From NCBI GenBank assembly GCA_007123625.1, contig SKKS01000170.1, forward strand, positions 1-11,332: a DNA stretch of 11,332 nt, in the 5' to 3' direction. The notes under the pieces were generated by a model. That model searched no databases, was not told the DNA's origin, and saw nothing but the letters and a program-made list of their open reading frames with translations. The first letter of the stretch is position 1; the number at the start of each line of letters is the position of its first letter. The DNA is from Paracoccaceae bacterium (GTDB lineage: Bacteria > Pseudomonadota > Alphaproteobacteria > Rhodobacterales > Rhodobacteraceae). Position numbers and translations under genes: made by a program. Below are positions 1-6,820 of this stretch, piece by piece.

Positions 1-354
1 GATGACCCCACGCCGAACGCGCCGATCCGCGATGTGATCTCGGGCCAGATCGAGGCCTTGCGGCTGGACGACTTCGCAACCGCCTTCGGGTTCGCCTCGC
101 CCGTCATCCGCGAGATGTTCGGCACCGAGGAACGCTTCGGGCGCATGGTCCGCGAAGGGTATCCGATGGTCTATCGCCCCGAAGGCTTGCGCTTTGGCGA
201 GTTGCGCGAACGGGGCGGGCGGCTTTGGCAGCGGGTGATCGTGACCGACGCGGCAGGTCGGCTGCACACGCTGGACTATCAGATGCTTGAAACCGATGCC
301 GGATGGCGGATCAACGGTGTGGTGCTGATCCAGGCGCCGGGTGCCGGGGTCTGA
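1..354 (+). CDS. DUF4864 domain-containing protein, 3' part
   Basis: The reading frame is open from the first base and ends at TGA 352-354, giving the last 117 residues; the start lies upstream of the window. The visible part, from 'APIRDVISGQIEALRLDD' to 'GWRINGVVL', matches the compact DUF4864 fold as I remember it from Rhodobacterales. Typical features are a leading helix (VISGQIEA), a 'FGFASPVIREMFGT' segment and the closing 'YQMLETDAGWRINGV' strand pattern also found in NTF2-like proteins. Family members usually start with a secretion signal, so this protein is probably exported, but that part is not visible. No biochemical function is known. A GTG at 34 could act as a start, but it would cut into the conserved domain and is unlikely. 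The gene converges on the DUF1330 gene. Confidence 0.8.
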   Translation, partial: DDPTPNAPIRDVISGQIEALRLDDFATAFGFASPVIREMFGTEERFGRMVREGYPMVYRPEGLRFGELRERGGRLWQRVIVTDAAGRLHTLDYQMLETDAGWRINGVVLIQAPGAGV

Positions 355-366
355 GAGCGGACGACG

Positions 367-389
367 CGCGGCGGTGTTACGACGCCGCG
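367..389. terminator. Weak hairpin between convergent genes
   Basis: CGCGGCG (367-373) and CGCCGCG (383-389) form a perfect 7-bp stem with a 9-nt loop. It lies in the 72-bp gap between the DUF4864 stop and the DUF1330 stop. A second imperfect stem built on GCATG (390-394) and CATGC (413-417) follows. Neither is followed by a T run on either strand, so intrinsic termination is only a guess based on position between two convergent genes. Confidence 0.3.
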
Positions 390-426
390 GCATGTGCGTG
401 CGATTCGCGGCGCATGCGCGGTCCTG

Positions 427-720
427 TCAGGGGGCGTAGCCTTCGACGATCACCACATTGGCCTGTGACACAGGGTCGCGCAGCGCCTTGGCGGCCTGAT
501 ACTCGGGGCTGTCGTAGCAAGCGCGCGCGGTCGCCAGATCGGCGAACTCGATCACCACGGTACGTGCGCGTGCGACCCCTTCGCGCAGCTCTTGCGTGCC
601 GCCCCGGACGATGAACCGCGCGCCGTACTTGCGAAACGCCTCGGCATTCGCGGTGCGGTAGCGCTCATAGGCCACCGGGTCGCTGACATCGACCTGCGCA
701 ACCCAATAGGCCCTGGTCAT
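427..720 (-). CDS. DUF1330 domain-containing protein
   Basis: This encodes 97 residues beginning MTRAYWVAQVDV and ending VIVEGYAP. It spans a full DUF1330 domain, a small ferredoxin-like alpha/beta-barrel monomer family of unknown function. Family hallmarks are visible: an aromatic-rich first strand (YWVAQVDVSDP), 'YERYRTANAEAFRKYGARFIVRGG' in the middle, and 'SPEYQAAKALR' near residue 80. The ATG at 720 is chosen because GGAGAG lies about 6 nt upstream on the minus strand and because homologues begin here. An upstream in-frame TTG at 765 would add 15 residues that do not belong to the domain. The gene is divergent from the 896-1174 gene and shares a 175-bp intergenic region with it. It appears to be a single-gene unit. 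Confidence 0.88.
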   Translation of the reverse strand: MTRAYWVAQVDVSDPVAYERYRTANAEAFRKYGARFIVRGGTQELREGVARARTVVIEFADLATARACYDSPEYQAAKALRDPVSQANVVIVEGYAP

Positions 721-895
721 GATGACTCTCCGATTGTTGTTTTCTTGCGCGTAGAAAACCCTCAAAATGGCTGAGGATCAATGCAGGTCAGGCAAATCCT
801 TGCCGGTTTCGCGGCACTGTCACCTGAATGCGGTTCATGCAGGCACCTGCCGCCCCCATATCTGGGCTGGACCGCCCTCAACCAGGAGAAGAATC
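721..895. promoter_or_regulatory. Divergent intergenic region with two short dyads
   Basis: These 175 bp separate two divergent genes, so they must hold both promoters. A locally AT-rich stretch lies at 731-767. Two short dyads are visible: GGCAA-ATCC-TTGCC (791-804) and GCAGG-CA-CCTGC (839-850). I see no clear -35/-10 pair on either strand. The ribosome binding site AGGAG (884-888) serves the rightward gene. Confidence 0.35.
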
Positions 896-1174
896 ATGCA
901 AGACCGATTCGACCCGATGACCGTTTGGACCCGCAACACGTTTGTCTGGGTCCAGTTCTGGCAGGCGCAACAGGAGGTGTGGTTGCGCTGGATGGGCCGC
1001 ATGGCCGAGACGATGCCGCGCCCGGACGCGCGTGAACTGGCCGCCGAGGCCGAGTCGCTGTGTTCCGAAGCCGCCAAGGCGCGCAAGCCGAAGCCGGTGG
1101 CCAAAGCGCCCGCGCGCGCAAAGGGTCCAGGGGTGCGGACGACGGAAAAGCCGCTGGATGTGACGCTGAACTGA
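896..1174 (+). CDS. Small hypothetical protein, tryptophan-rich N-terminus and Lys/Ala/Pro-rich tail
   Basis: I do not recognise this 92-residue protein with confidence. The ATG at 896 is chosen because AGGAG (884-888) sits 7 nt upstream; longer versions in the same frame lack this support. Residues 1-40 are rich in aromatics and glutamine (VWTRNTFVWVQFWQAQQEVW) and look like one amphipathic helix. Residues 45-62 form an acidic helix (ARELAAEAESLCSEAAKA). From about 63 the tail is basic and rich in Ala, Pro and Lys. The layout recalls small Rhodobacterales proteins often labelled 'antifreeze protein' in databases, or very short phasin-like proteins. Both are guesses from composition only. There is no signal peptide and no true membrane span. 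It is probably a real gene: it has a good ribosome binding site and GC-rich third positions. Confidence 0.6.
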   Translation: MQDRFDPMTVWTRNTFVWVQFWQAQQEVWLRWMGRMAETMPRPDARELAAEAESLCSEAAKARKPKPVAKAPARAKGPGVRTTEKPLDVTLN

Positions 1175-1315
1175 GCCGGAGACATGAGCGGGTCCAAAGG
1201 ACAGCGACGAACACGCACGGCGTGATCACGAAGCGCCCGCTCGACGTACGTCACCCACCCGCCCACGCACGCCTCGCGGGCGTTGTCCCGCGCGAGTGCG
1301 CCGGACCAGGTTTTC
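1175..1315. other. Intergenic region with several perfect palindromes
   Basis: These 141 bp lie between two convergent stops and hold no gene. Two perfect 10-bp palindromes occur: CGTGATCACG (1221-1230) and GACGTACGTC (1243-1252), with centres 22 bp apart. A short GTCC-AAA-GGAC hairpin lies at 1192-1202. Their role is unknown. Confidence 0.5.
1275..1292. terminator. Possible terminator hairpin downstream of kpsC
   Basis: CGCGGG (1275-1280) and CCCGCG (1287-1292) pair perfectly around a 6-nt loop. An outer CT/AG pair is possible across a 2-nt bulge. The hairpin lies 24-41 nt past the kpsC stop, on the convergent side of the 896-1174 gene. No T run follows on either strand, so if it ends transcription it is not a canonical intrinsic terminator. 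Confidence 0.3.
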
Positions 1316-3376
1316 TCAGCGACGCCAGATCCACGACTGGCTTGCCAACGCGCCTTGCAGTTTCGCCAGCAGTCGCAACGCTGTGCCGCCCCGCGACACA
1401 GCTCCCTGCGCCAGTCGTTCCAGCGCCAGTTCAGGCGGGCAGGGGGCGCCGGTCAGCGGGTCCATATAGCGCGGATAGGCAATCAGCGTGGCATGCACCA
1501 GCGCCGCCAGTTCGGGCCGCGCCGTGCGCCGGGCGGGTTGCGGGGCACGGTCTTCGGTCAGTCCCCAGCCGGCGTAGAACGGGCGGCCCAGCGTGACCAC
1601 CCGCTTGCCACGCAAGAGCGCTTCGAACCCGGTAAGCGATGTGATGGTCCAGACCTCGTCGATCGCGTTCAGCAACACCGCCGGGTCCGTGCCCGGGACC
1701 ACCATGTCGGCCAGTGCGCGGGCTTCGGCCTCGGGAATGGCGCCGGGGCGCAACCCGGCCTCGACATCCGGGTGGGGCTTGTAGATCACCACCGCATCGG
1801 GGCGGGCGGCACGCGCGGCGCGCAGCAGCTCCAGATTGGTGCGCACGTCCACCGCGCCAAGCCGGATCGAGGCATCGTTCTCGACCTGACCGGGTACCAG
1901 CACGCGAAACCCGTCGGGCAGATCGGGCGGCGGAGCGCCCAGATTGTATTTCGACACCCCCGCCGCCACCAGCGCGGTCGCCAGTCGCGCCGCCCGCGCT
2001 TGCCCGCCGGGTGGCAGGCGGGAAGCGATCAGCCGCTCCAGCCTGCTTTCGCGCGTGGGGTCATAGTAGATGCCCAGATCATCCGTCACCAGCGACAGCG
2101 GTGGCACCAGCGCGGCGCCAAGCCCGCGCGAGCGCAGGAAGCCATCTTCAACCCGGCGCAGCGGCAGATCGCGCGCGGCATCGGCCAGCGTGGCGCTTTC
2201 CTTCCCGGCCCAGACCAGCAGCCCGCGGCCCATGCGCCGGGCTTGCGTCACCGCCTGCGCGTCCGAGGCGGCAAAGCGCAGCCGCTGCCTGCGCCCGAAG
2301 AACCGCTGCAACGGCGCGCGCTTCCACAGGCGCATGCCCAGCGCCACATGGCCCGCGTGATCCTCGCGCCAGGCGCGCACCTGCGCTTCCAGATGATCGA
2401 GCGCATCCTCGAACGTGCACAGCCGGTCGCGCCCGGGATCGTACCAGACCGGGGCCAGCAGCATCGCGGCGGCGAACAGTTGCGCACGGCTGAGCGTCCG
2501 TTTGCGGCGCGGATGCGGGATCTCGTCGTCGGTCAGCCCCCATCCGGCATAGAAGGGCAGGCCGAAAACACGCGGCCGATGCCCGGCCATGATCGCTTCG
2601 AACCCCATCTGTGACGACACGGTATAGACCGCGCGCGCGCCTTCCAGCAGCGCCCAGGGCGACACCGGGGTGTCCACGATCTGCACCCGTTCGCTGGCGT
2701 CGTCTGGCCCGAAATGCCCGCGCCTTGCCGCGTGGGCTGTCTCGGGGTGGGTCTTGATCACGATCCGCGCGCCGGGGTGTTCGGCTTGCGCACTGACCAG
2801 CATTTCGCGGAACAGGTTCGGCGGCAGCGGTCCGTCCAGCCCGCCTTGCGCGATCGAGGCATCGCCGCGCACCTGGTCGATGACCAGCACATAGCCGGGA
2901 TCGGGCGGCGCAAGGGCCGGGTCGTGGGCGTTGTACTTGGACAGATCGCGCGCCTGCAGCCGCAGCGCCCCGGTACGTGCGCGCTCCAACAACGCGTGAT
3001 CGTCCAGCGGGTGGCGGCCGAGCAGCCGTTCCAGTGCCGAAGGTTGTGCGGGCGCGTAATGCGCGCCGCCTGTCGGGTCGATCATAAGGCCGATCGGAGG
3101 CTCGCCGCCCGCGCGACCGGGCAGAACGGAGCGCAGGAAGGCATCTTCGATCCGGACAAGCCCGGCGCCGGTGCGCGCTGCCACCCGTTCACCACGCCAG
3201 GCACGCGGCCCGTGCCCCCAGATGGCGACTGCTTCGCCCGCGTCGGGCCATCCTGTGCGCACCGGCCAGCCTGCAAGCGCCAGTATCCTGCGGATGCGGC
3301 GTGGTTGCGCACCGGGAAAGAGAAACCCGCCGCTGAACGCGTAAAGCGTCCTTGCGGCGGGTGTGGGGTCGCTCAT
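1316..3376 (-). CDS. kpsC: Capsule poly-Kdo linker glycosyltransferase KpsC (two-module beta-Kdo transferase)
   Basis: This 686-residue protein matches KpsC in length (about 675 in E. coli) and architecture. KpsC is a cytoplasmic enzyme that extends the beta-Kdo linker joining capsular polysaccharide to its phosphatidylglycerol-type lipid anchor, using two retaining beta-Kdo transferase modules of alternating linkage specificity. The two modules are seen as an internal duplication offset by about 325-333 residues: DAFLRS (78-83) and DGFLRS (411-416); SKYN (146-149) and SKYN (475-478); DQVRGDASI (167-175) and GQVENDASI (496-504); KTHP (208-211) and KPHP (533-536); SSQMGFEA (254-261) and TSLTGFEA (579-586); PFYAGWGLT at 274-282 and again at 599-607. 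Both modules keep the motifs, so both are probably active. There is no membrane segment. The start ATG (3374-3376) lies 4 bp after the stop of the export lipoprotein gene and has only a weak ribosome binding site, suggesting translational coupling. It is the last gene of the operon. Confidence 0.93.
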   Translation of the reverse strand: MSDPTPAARTLYAFSGGFLFPGAQPRRIRRILALAGWPVRTGWPDAGEAVAIWGHGPRAWRGERVAARTGAGLVRIEDAFLRSVLPGRAGGEPPIGLMIDPTGGAHYAPAQPSALERLLGRHPLDDHALLERARTGALRLQARDLSKYNAHDPALAPPDPGYVLVIDQVRGDASIAQGGLDGPLPPNLFREMLVSAQAEHPGARIVIKTHPETAHAARRGHFGPDDASERVQIVDTPVSPWALLEGARAVYTVSSQMGFEAIMAGHRPRVFGLPFYAGWGLTDDEIPHPRRKRTLSRAQLFAAAMLLAPVWYDPGRDRLCTFEDALDHLEAQVRAWREDHAGHVALGMRLWKRAPLQRFFGRRQRLRFAASDAQAVTQARRMGRGLLVWAGKESATLADAARDLPLRRVEDGFLRSRGLGAALVPPLSLVTDDLGIYYDPTRESRLERLIASRLPPGGQARAARLATALVAAGVSKYNLGAPPPDLPDGFRVLVPGQVENDASIRLGAVDVRTNLELLRAARAARPDAVVIYKPHPDVEAGLRPGAIPEAEARALADMVVPGTDPAVLLNAIDEVWTITSLTGFEALLRGKRVVTLGRPFYAGWGLTEDRAPQPARRTARPELAALVHATLIAYPRYMDPLTGAPCPPELALERLAQGAVSRGGTALRLLAKLQGALASQSWIWRR

Positions 3377-3380
3377 GGCG

Positions 3381-4523
3381 TCAGTCGCTGCTGCCGTCGG
3401 CGAGGCTTTGCACCGAGCTTGCCACGGCCAGGGTGCTGGTCAGTGCTGCGATCTGGCGCGACCATGTCACCGCCGAAGCTTCGGTCACATAGACGGTATC
3501 ACCGTCGCGGATCTTGAAGTCGCGGGCGTTGAACATGCCGTTCGGTGCCGTCAGATCCAGCACATATACAAAGCGCTGTTCGCCGATGATGTCTTGCCGC
3601 CCCAGGATCGCGCGGGCCATTTCCTCGGGTTCCTCGCGGAAGACGAAAACACCCTTCGGATCAGCACGCAGCGGGTCCAGCCCGCCGACCATCGCAATCG
3701 CCTCGACCGCCGAGATCACGGGCGCTTCGAAGGTCATGCGGGTCGATGACCCGGTGGCGCCCAGCACGGCAAAGGCGCGGCTGTCGGGTTCGACCAGGAT
3801 GCGGTCACCGCCGCGCAGGGCGATGTCAAAATGCGCGGTGTCATAGATATCCTTGAGCCACACGCTTTCCTGCCGCTTGCCGCGCGACAGGCGCACAACT
3901 GCCTGATCGGGAGGCACGGACACACCGCCGGCTGCCGCAAGCATCGCAGTGATCCGCCGCGTGGGCCGTTCGATGGCATAGACACCTTGCGCGTTCACGG
4001 CGCCCATCACGGACACGGTTGTCCCGTCGCCCTGTTCGCGCGCCACCATCACCTGCGGGTCTGGGGTCTGTTCGTCCAGCGACTCGGTCAGGGTGCGGCG
4101 CAGGGCTTCGGGCGTGCGCCCGGCTGCGCGGACGCGCCCGGCGTAGGGCACGAAAATGAATCCCGCGTCATCGACCTGCACATCGGTCAGGATCGCATTG
4201 TTGGCCTCGGGGCCCGCCAACAGCCCTTCGGGGACATTCTCGAACACGTTGAGCGTCACCACATCACCGGGCTGGATGGTGTCACCGCCAAGAATAGCGC
4301 CACTTTGCAGCGCGCGACTGAAGCCCATGGACGGAACCTGTGACGCCGTGCGCGCCACCGCGCGATTGACCGCGATGATATAGGCATCGCCTTCACGGAG
4401 GATGGACCCCGCAAAGATCTCGTCCATGCTGGGGCCAGAACGCGGTGGGGTGCATGCTGCAGCCAGGACCACAAGCACAGACAGGGCCAGAGTTCTGGCC
4501 CTCAGAGGGGTTTTGCCGATCAC
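3381..4523 (-). CDS. Wza-like outer-membrane polysaccharide export lipoprotein (OPX family)
   Basis: The start is placed at the GTG 4521-4523 because GGAG (4532-4535) lies 8 nt upstream and the resulting N-terminus is a clean lipoprotein signal: basic VIGKTPLRAR, hydrophobic LALSVLVVL, then LAAAC with the acylated Cys at 24. The protein has 380 residues, close to E. coli Wza (379). Order: lipobox; polysaccharide export (Poly_export) domain about 81-166, including IQPGDVVTLNVFEN and FIFVPYAGRVRAAG; SLBB-type domain about 169-246 ending GGDRILVEPD; a second SLBB-like domain about 250-346 ending RDGDTVYVTE; and a C-terminal nonpolar helix about 351-374 that could span the outer membrane as in Wza. 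It would form the exit channel for capsule. It lies 82 bp after kpsS and 4 bp before kpsC. By context it fills the KpsD role, but by size and lipobox it is Wza-like. Confidence 0.88.
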   Translation of the reverse strand: MIGKTPLRARTLALSVLVVLAAACTPPRSGPSMDEIFAGSILREGDAYIIAVNRAVARTASQVPSMGFSRALQSGAILGGDTIQPGDVVTLNVFENVPEGLLAGPEANNAILTDVQVDDAGFIFVPYAGRVRAAGRTPEALRRTLTESLDEQTPDPQVMVAREQGDGTTVSVMGAVNAQGVYAIERPTRRITAMLAAAGGVSVPPDQAVVRLSRGKRQESVWLKDIYDTAHFDIALRGGDRILVEPDSRAFAVLGATGSSTRMTFEAPVISAVEAIAMVGGLDPLRADPKGVFVFREEPEEMARAILGRQDIIGEQRFVYVLDLTAPNGMFNARDFKIRDGDTVYVTEASAVTWSRQIAALTSTLAVASSVQSLADGSSD

Positions 4524-4605
4524 TGCTCGGGCTCCTTTATCGGATCTGCCTCGAATTTTGAGGGCACCGTAGCAGACGAAGGCGTTTCTGGCCAAGCCTT
4601 TGTTG

Positions 4606-5904
4606 TCAACCTGCGGCGTGGACAAGGCGCAACTGTTGCCTTGGTGCAGCGTTGCCCTGCTTCAGCGCGTCATACGGGTCTTCGGGGGCAAGCATCATAT
4701 CCACCACTTGCCGCAGCAGCATCCGCCGCCCGCGCAGGCTGTAGAACCCCCCCGGAAGCTGCGAGGTTTCCAGCAGGAAATGCCGGTAGTCACGATAGGC
4801 GCGACTGTCGGGGCGACGGGGGCGGGCAAAGAATTCGGTCAGCGGCTGGTCCGACACGAACTCGGGCTTGGCATAGACCGCCGCGCCGAAACTGCGCAGC
4901 GGAATGCCGCGCCACAGCACCTGTTGCCCGGCGGTGGAATTGACGGTCACGGCGCTGCGCGCATGATCGAGAAGACCTGCCAGCTTGCCGCCGCGCAGCA
5001 CATGCACCCTGTGGGCGACGCCATGACGCTGCGCCAGATCGCGCAGAATCCGCCGAGCCGGGACGCGGCCATCATCGAGTGGATGCTCCTTGAACACCAG
5101 ATGGTGATGCCGGGGCGCGCCTTTGGCAAAGCCTTCGATGCAAAGCTCCAGAAACTCCTCCATGCTTTTGAATCCGCCATGCGCGGTAAAGCTTGAATCG
5201 TGTGCCAGCTGCATCAGGACCACGTGATAGGGAAATCCTGCGTTGCGGATGCGCCATTGCGACACCCGCCGTTCCAGCGCCGTCAGAGGCATGGCCCACA
5301 AGCGTTTGAGATAAAGCTTGAATTCCTGCGCAACAGTAAGGTCGCGGTGCGGACGGAAGTTGCGGTAGCCGCGGTTCGCCAGCAGCACGAACGCATGGTA
5401 CAGCGCGCCATAGAAGATATGCTCGCGCATGTCGCCCCAATGTCCGGGCGGATCGGGCTGGTCGATATCGCAGTTCTCCAATGCCTTGCGCATGTCTTCC
5501 AGCGGCATCTGCATCAGGCGCGAATGCCCGTTCGATCCGCCACGCTCATACGTTACCCAATAGGGGCGCAGATACCCTTCTTCGAAAACATGCACGGTCA
5601 GGCCCCGCTTGCGCGCCTGCGCCACCGCCTCGGCATGGATCGGACGCACATCTCCGTACAGTACCAGATCCGTTATATTATGCGTTTCCATAAGGTTGCA
5701 AAGCGTTTCCGGCCAATCTTCTGGGCCACCTTCGTAGGGGATATAGCTGGCCCGGTCGCGCCAGAAGAACTGGTCACCGCGATTGAAGCCGACCCTGCGG
5801 ACGGTACACCCCGCAGCCTGCAGCATCCGCCCCAGCCGTCCGAAGAACGGGCCATGGGGGCCTTGCAGAAACAGGAAATTCCGCGCTTCGACTGGTCGGG
5901 GCAT
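4606..5904 (-). CDS. kpsS: Capsule poly-Kdo linker initiating transferase KpsS
   Basis: This 432-residue cytoplasmic protein is KpsS-like (E. coli KpsS is about 390). KpsS adds the first beta-Kdo to the (lyso)phosphatidylglycerol acceptor, after which KpsC extends the linker. Visible motifs are FLQGPHGPFF (12-21), LYGDVRP (82-88), EEGYLRPYW (108-116), VFKEHP (270-275) and TVNSTAGQQ (320-328). The HP and S-x-x-G motifs correspond in order to those in each KpsC module, consistent with a shared fold. The C-terminal 25 residues are variable and Gln/Pro-rich. The ATG at 5902-5904 has only GGA at a proper distance as a ribosome binding site, but conserved sequence begins within 10 residues, so the start is reasonable. 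It is the first gene of the leftward operon and is divergent from ribE. Confidence 0.93.
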   Translation of the reverse strand: MPRPVEARNFLFLQGPHGPFFGRLGRMLQAAGCTVRRVGFNRGDQFFWRDRASYIPYEGGPEDWPETLCNLMETHNITDLVLYGDVRPIHAEAVAQARKRGLTVHVFEEGYLRPYWVTYERGGSNGHSRLMQMPLEDMRKALENCDIDQPDPPGHWGDMREHIFYGALYHAFVLLANRGYRNFRPHRDLTVAQEFKLYLKRLWAMPLTALERRVSQWRIRNAGFPYHVVLMQLAHDSSFTAHGGFKSMEEFLELCIEGFAKGAPRHHHLVFKEHPLDDGRVPARRILRDLAQRHGVAHRVHVLRGGKLAGLLDHARSAVTVNSTAGQQVLWRGIPLRSFGAAVYAKPEFVSDQPLTEFFARPRRPDSRAYRDYRHFLLETSQLPGGFYSLRGRRMLLRQVVDMMLAPEDPYDALKQGNAAPRQQLRLVHAAG

Positions 5905-6134
5905 CAGGGGTCCATTTGTTCAGGGCTACGCAAAGCATGCACACCCGGGCTTGCCGCCAAATTGAAGGCCCGCAGGAACCTGCGCGACCGATAGTTATCT
6001 TTAGAGTGTTTTTGTAGAAAATTGAGTCAATATTTTGGCGTATGGTTACCTTCGGCACCGTAAGTGTGGCGAGGGCAGGGTGCTTGCCTCGTCCAGCGCG
6101 GCACGCTACTTGAACGTAACAGGAGGCGCGGCGC
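5905..6134. promoter_or_regulatory. Divergent kpsS/ribE promoter region with an AT-rich core and an 11-bp palindrome
   Basis: This 230-bp gap must hold the promoters of the capsule operon (leftward) and ribE (rightward). An AT-rich block at about 5991-6036 stands out from GC-rich surroundings and contains the perfect odd palindrome ATTGAGTCAAT (6021-6031). On the minus strand TTGACT (6030-6025) could be a -35 element, followed after 19 nt by TCTAAA (6005-6000); this is a weak match. In the ribE leader GAGGGCA and TGCCTC (6071-6090) form an imperfect hairpin with one bulged G. I do not see the conserved core of an FMN riboswitch. The ribE ribosome binding site is AGGAGG (6121-6126). Confidence 0.5.
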
Positions 6135-6740
6135 ATGTTCACAGGCATCATTACCGATATCGGCACCGTCACGCGTGTGGCGCAGGCCGGGGATCTGCGC
6201 GCGCGCATCACCACGCGCTATGACACCAGCGGGATCGACATCGGTGCCTCGATCGCGTGTGACGGCATCTGCCTGACAGCCGTGGCGCTGGGGCCGGAGT
6301 GGTTCGAGGTCGACATCTCGGCGGAAACCGTGTCGAAAACCGCCATCGGTGACCAGCGCTGGACCGAAGGCAAGCGTCTGAACCTTGAACGCGCGCTCCG
6401 CGTCGGGGACGAGCTGGGCGGGCATATCGTTTCCGGGCATGTGGACGGCATCGCGCGGGTGGTTTCGGTCACCCGCGAGGGCGACAGCACACGCGTGCGA
6501 TTTCGCGCACCCGACCATCTGGCCGGGTTCATCGCGCCCAAGGGGTCGGTGGCACTCAATGGCACCTCGCTCACAGTAAACGAGGTCGACGGCGCAGAGT
6601 TCGGCGTCAACCTGATCCCGCATACCAAACAGGCGACGACCTGGGGCGACGTACGCGAAGGCGATGCGGTCAATCTGGAAATCGACACACTGGCGCGGTA
6701 CGTCGCGCGGCTGCGGGAATGGGGCGCGACGGGCGGCTAG
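6135..6740 (+). CDS. ribE: Riboflavin synthase, alpha subunit type
   Basis: This 201-residue protein begins with the family signature MFTGII. Riboflavin synthase is a cytoplasmic trimer that dismutates two molecules of 6,7-dimethyl-8-ribityllumazine into riboflavin and 5-amino-6-ribitylaminouracil, the last step of riboflavin synthesis. It has the expected two tandem lumazine-binding domains: about 1-92, with SIACDGICLTAV (39-50), and about 93-190, with the matching SVALNGTSLTVNEV (138-151). GGHIVSGHVDG (95-105) opens the second domain. Length is normal and nothing is missing. The start has a strong AGGAGG 8 nt upstream. In many Rhodobacterales this gene sits with ribD, ribBA and ribH; here it is alone, flanked by a capsule operon and a hydrolase gene. 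The symbol is ribE in most alphaproteobacteria (ribC in E. coli). Confidence 0.96.
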   Translation: MFTGIITDIGTVTRVAQAGDLRARITTRYDTSGIDIGASIACDGICLTAVALGPEWFEVDISAETVSKTAIGDQRWTEGKRLNLERALRVGDELGGHIVSGHVDGIARVVSVTREGDSTRVRFRAPDHLAGFIAPKGSVALNGTSLTVNEVDGAEFGVNLIPHTKQATTWGDVREGDAVNLEIDTLARYVARLREWGATGG

Positions 6741-6820
6741 GAACGCGAACAGGGGCGGTGTGCGTCATGCTTGTTTATGCGACGTGTCAATCCATGCGTC
6801 CAACAACTTGATTTTCATTC

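Noticed and set aside
427..765. TTG start at 765 for the DUF1330 gene.
   Set aside because: The added residues are not part of the family, and ATG 720 has a ribosome binding site.
1283..2614. A 443-residue open frame on the + strand opposite kpsC.
   Set aside because: It lies wholly antisense to a well-supported kpsC. Its protein is low in hydrophobic content and rich in Arg, Gln, Pro and His, as expected for a shadow frame in GC-rich DNA, and it has no recognisable domain.
3381..4625. Longer version of the export lipoprotein starting at ATG 4625.
   Set aside because: It would overlap the end of kpsS by 20 nt, lacks the lipoprotein signal at its start and has no good ribosome binding site. 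GTG 4523 has GGAG at 8 nt and yields a proper lipobox.
5905..6134. FMN riboswitch upstream of ribE.
   Set aside because: The conserved RFN core strings are not visible; only a short imperfect hairpin is present.
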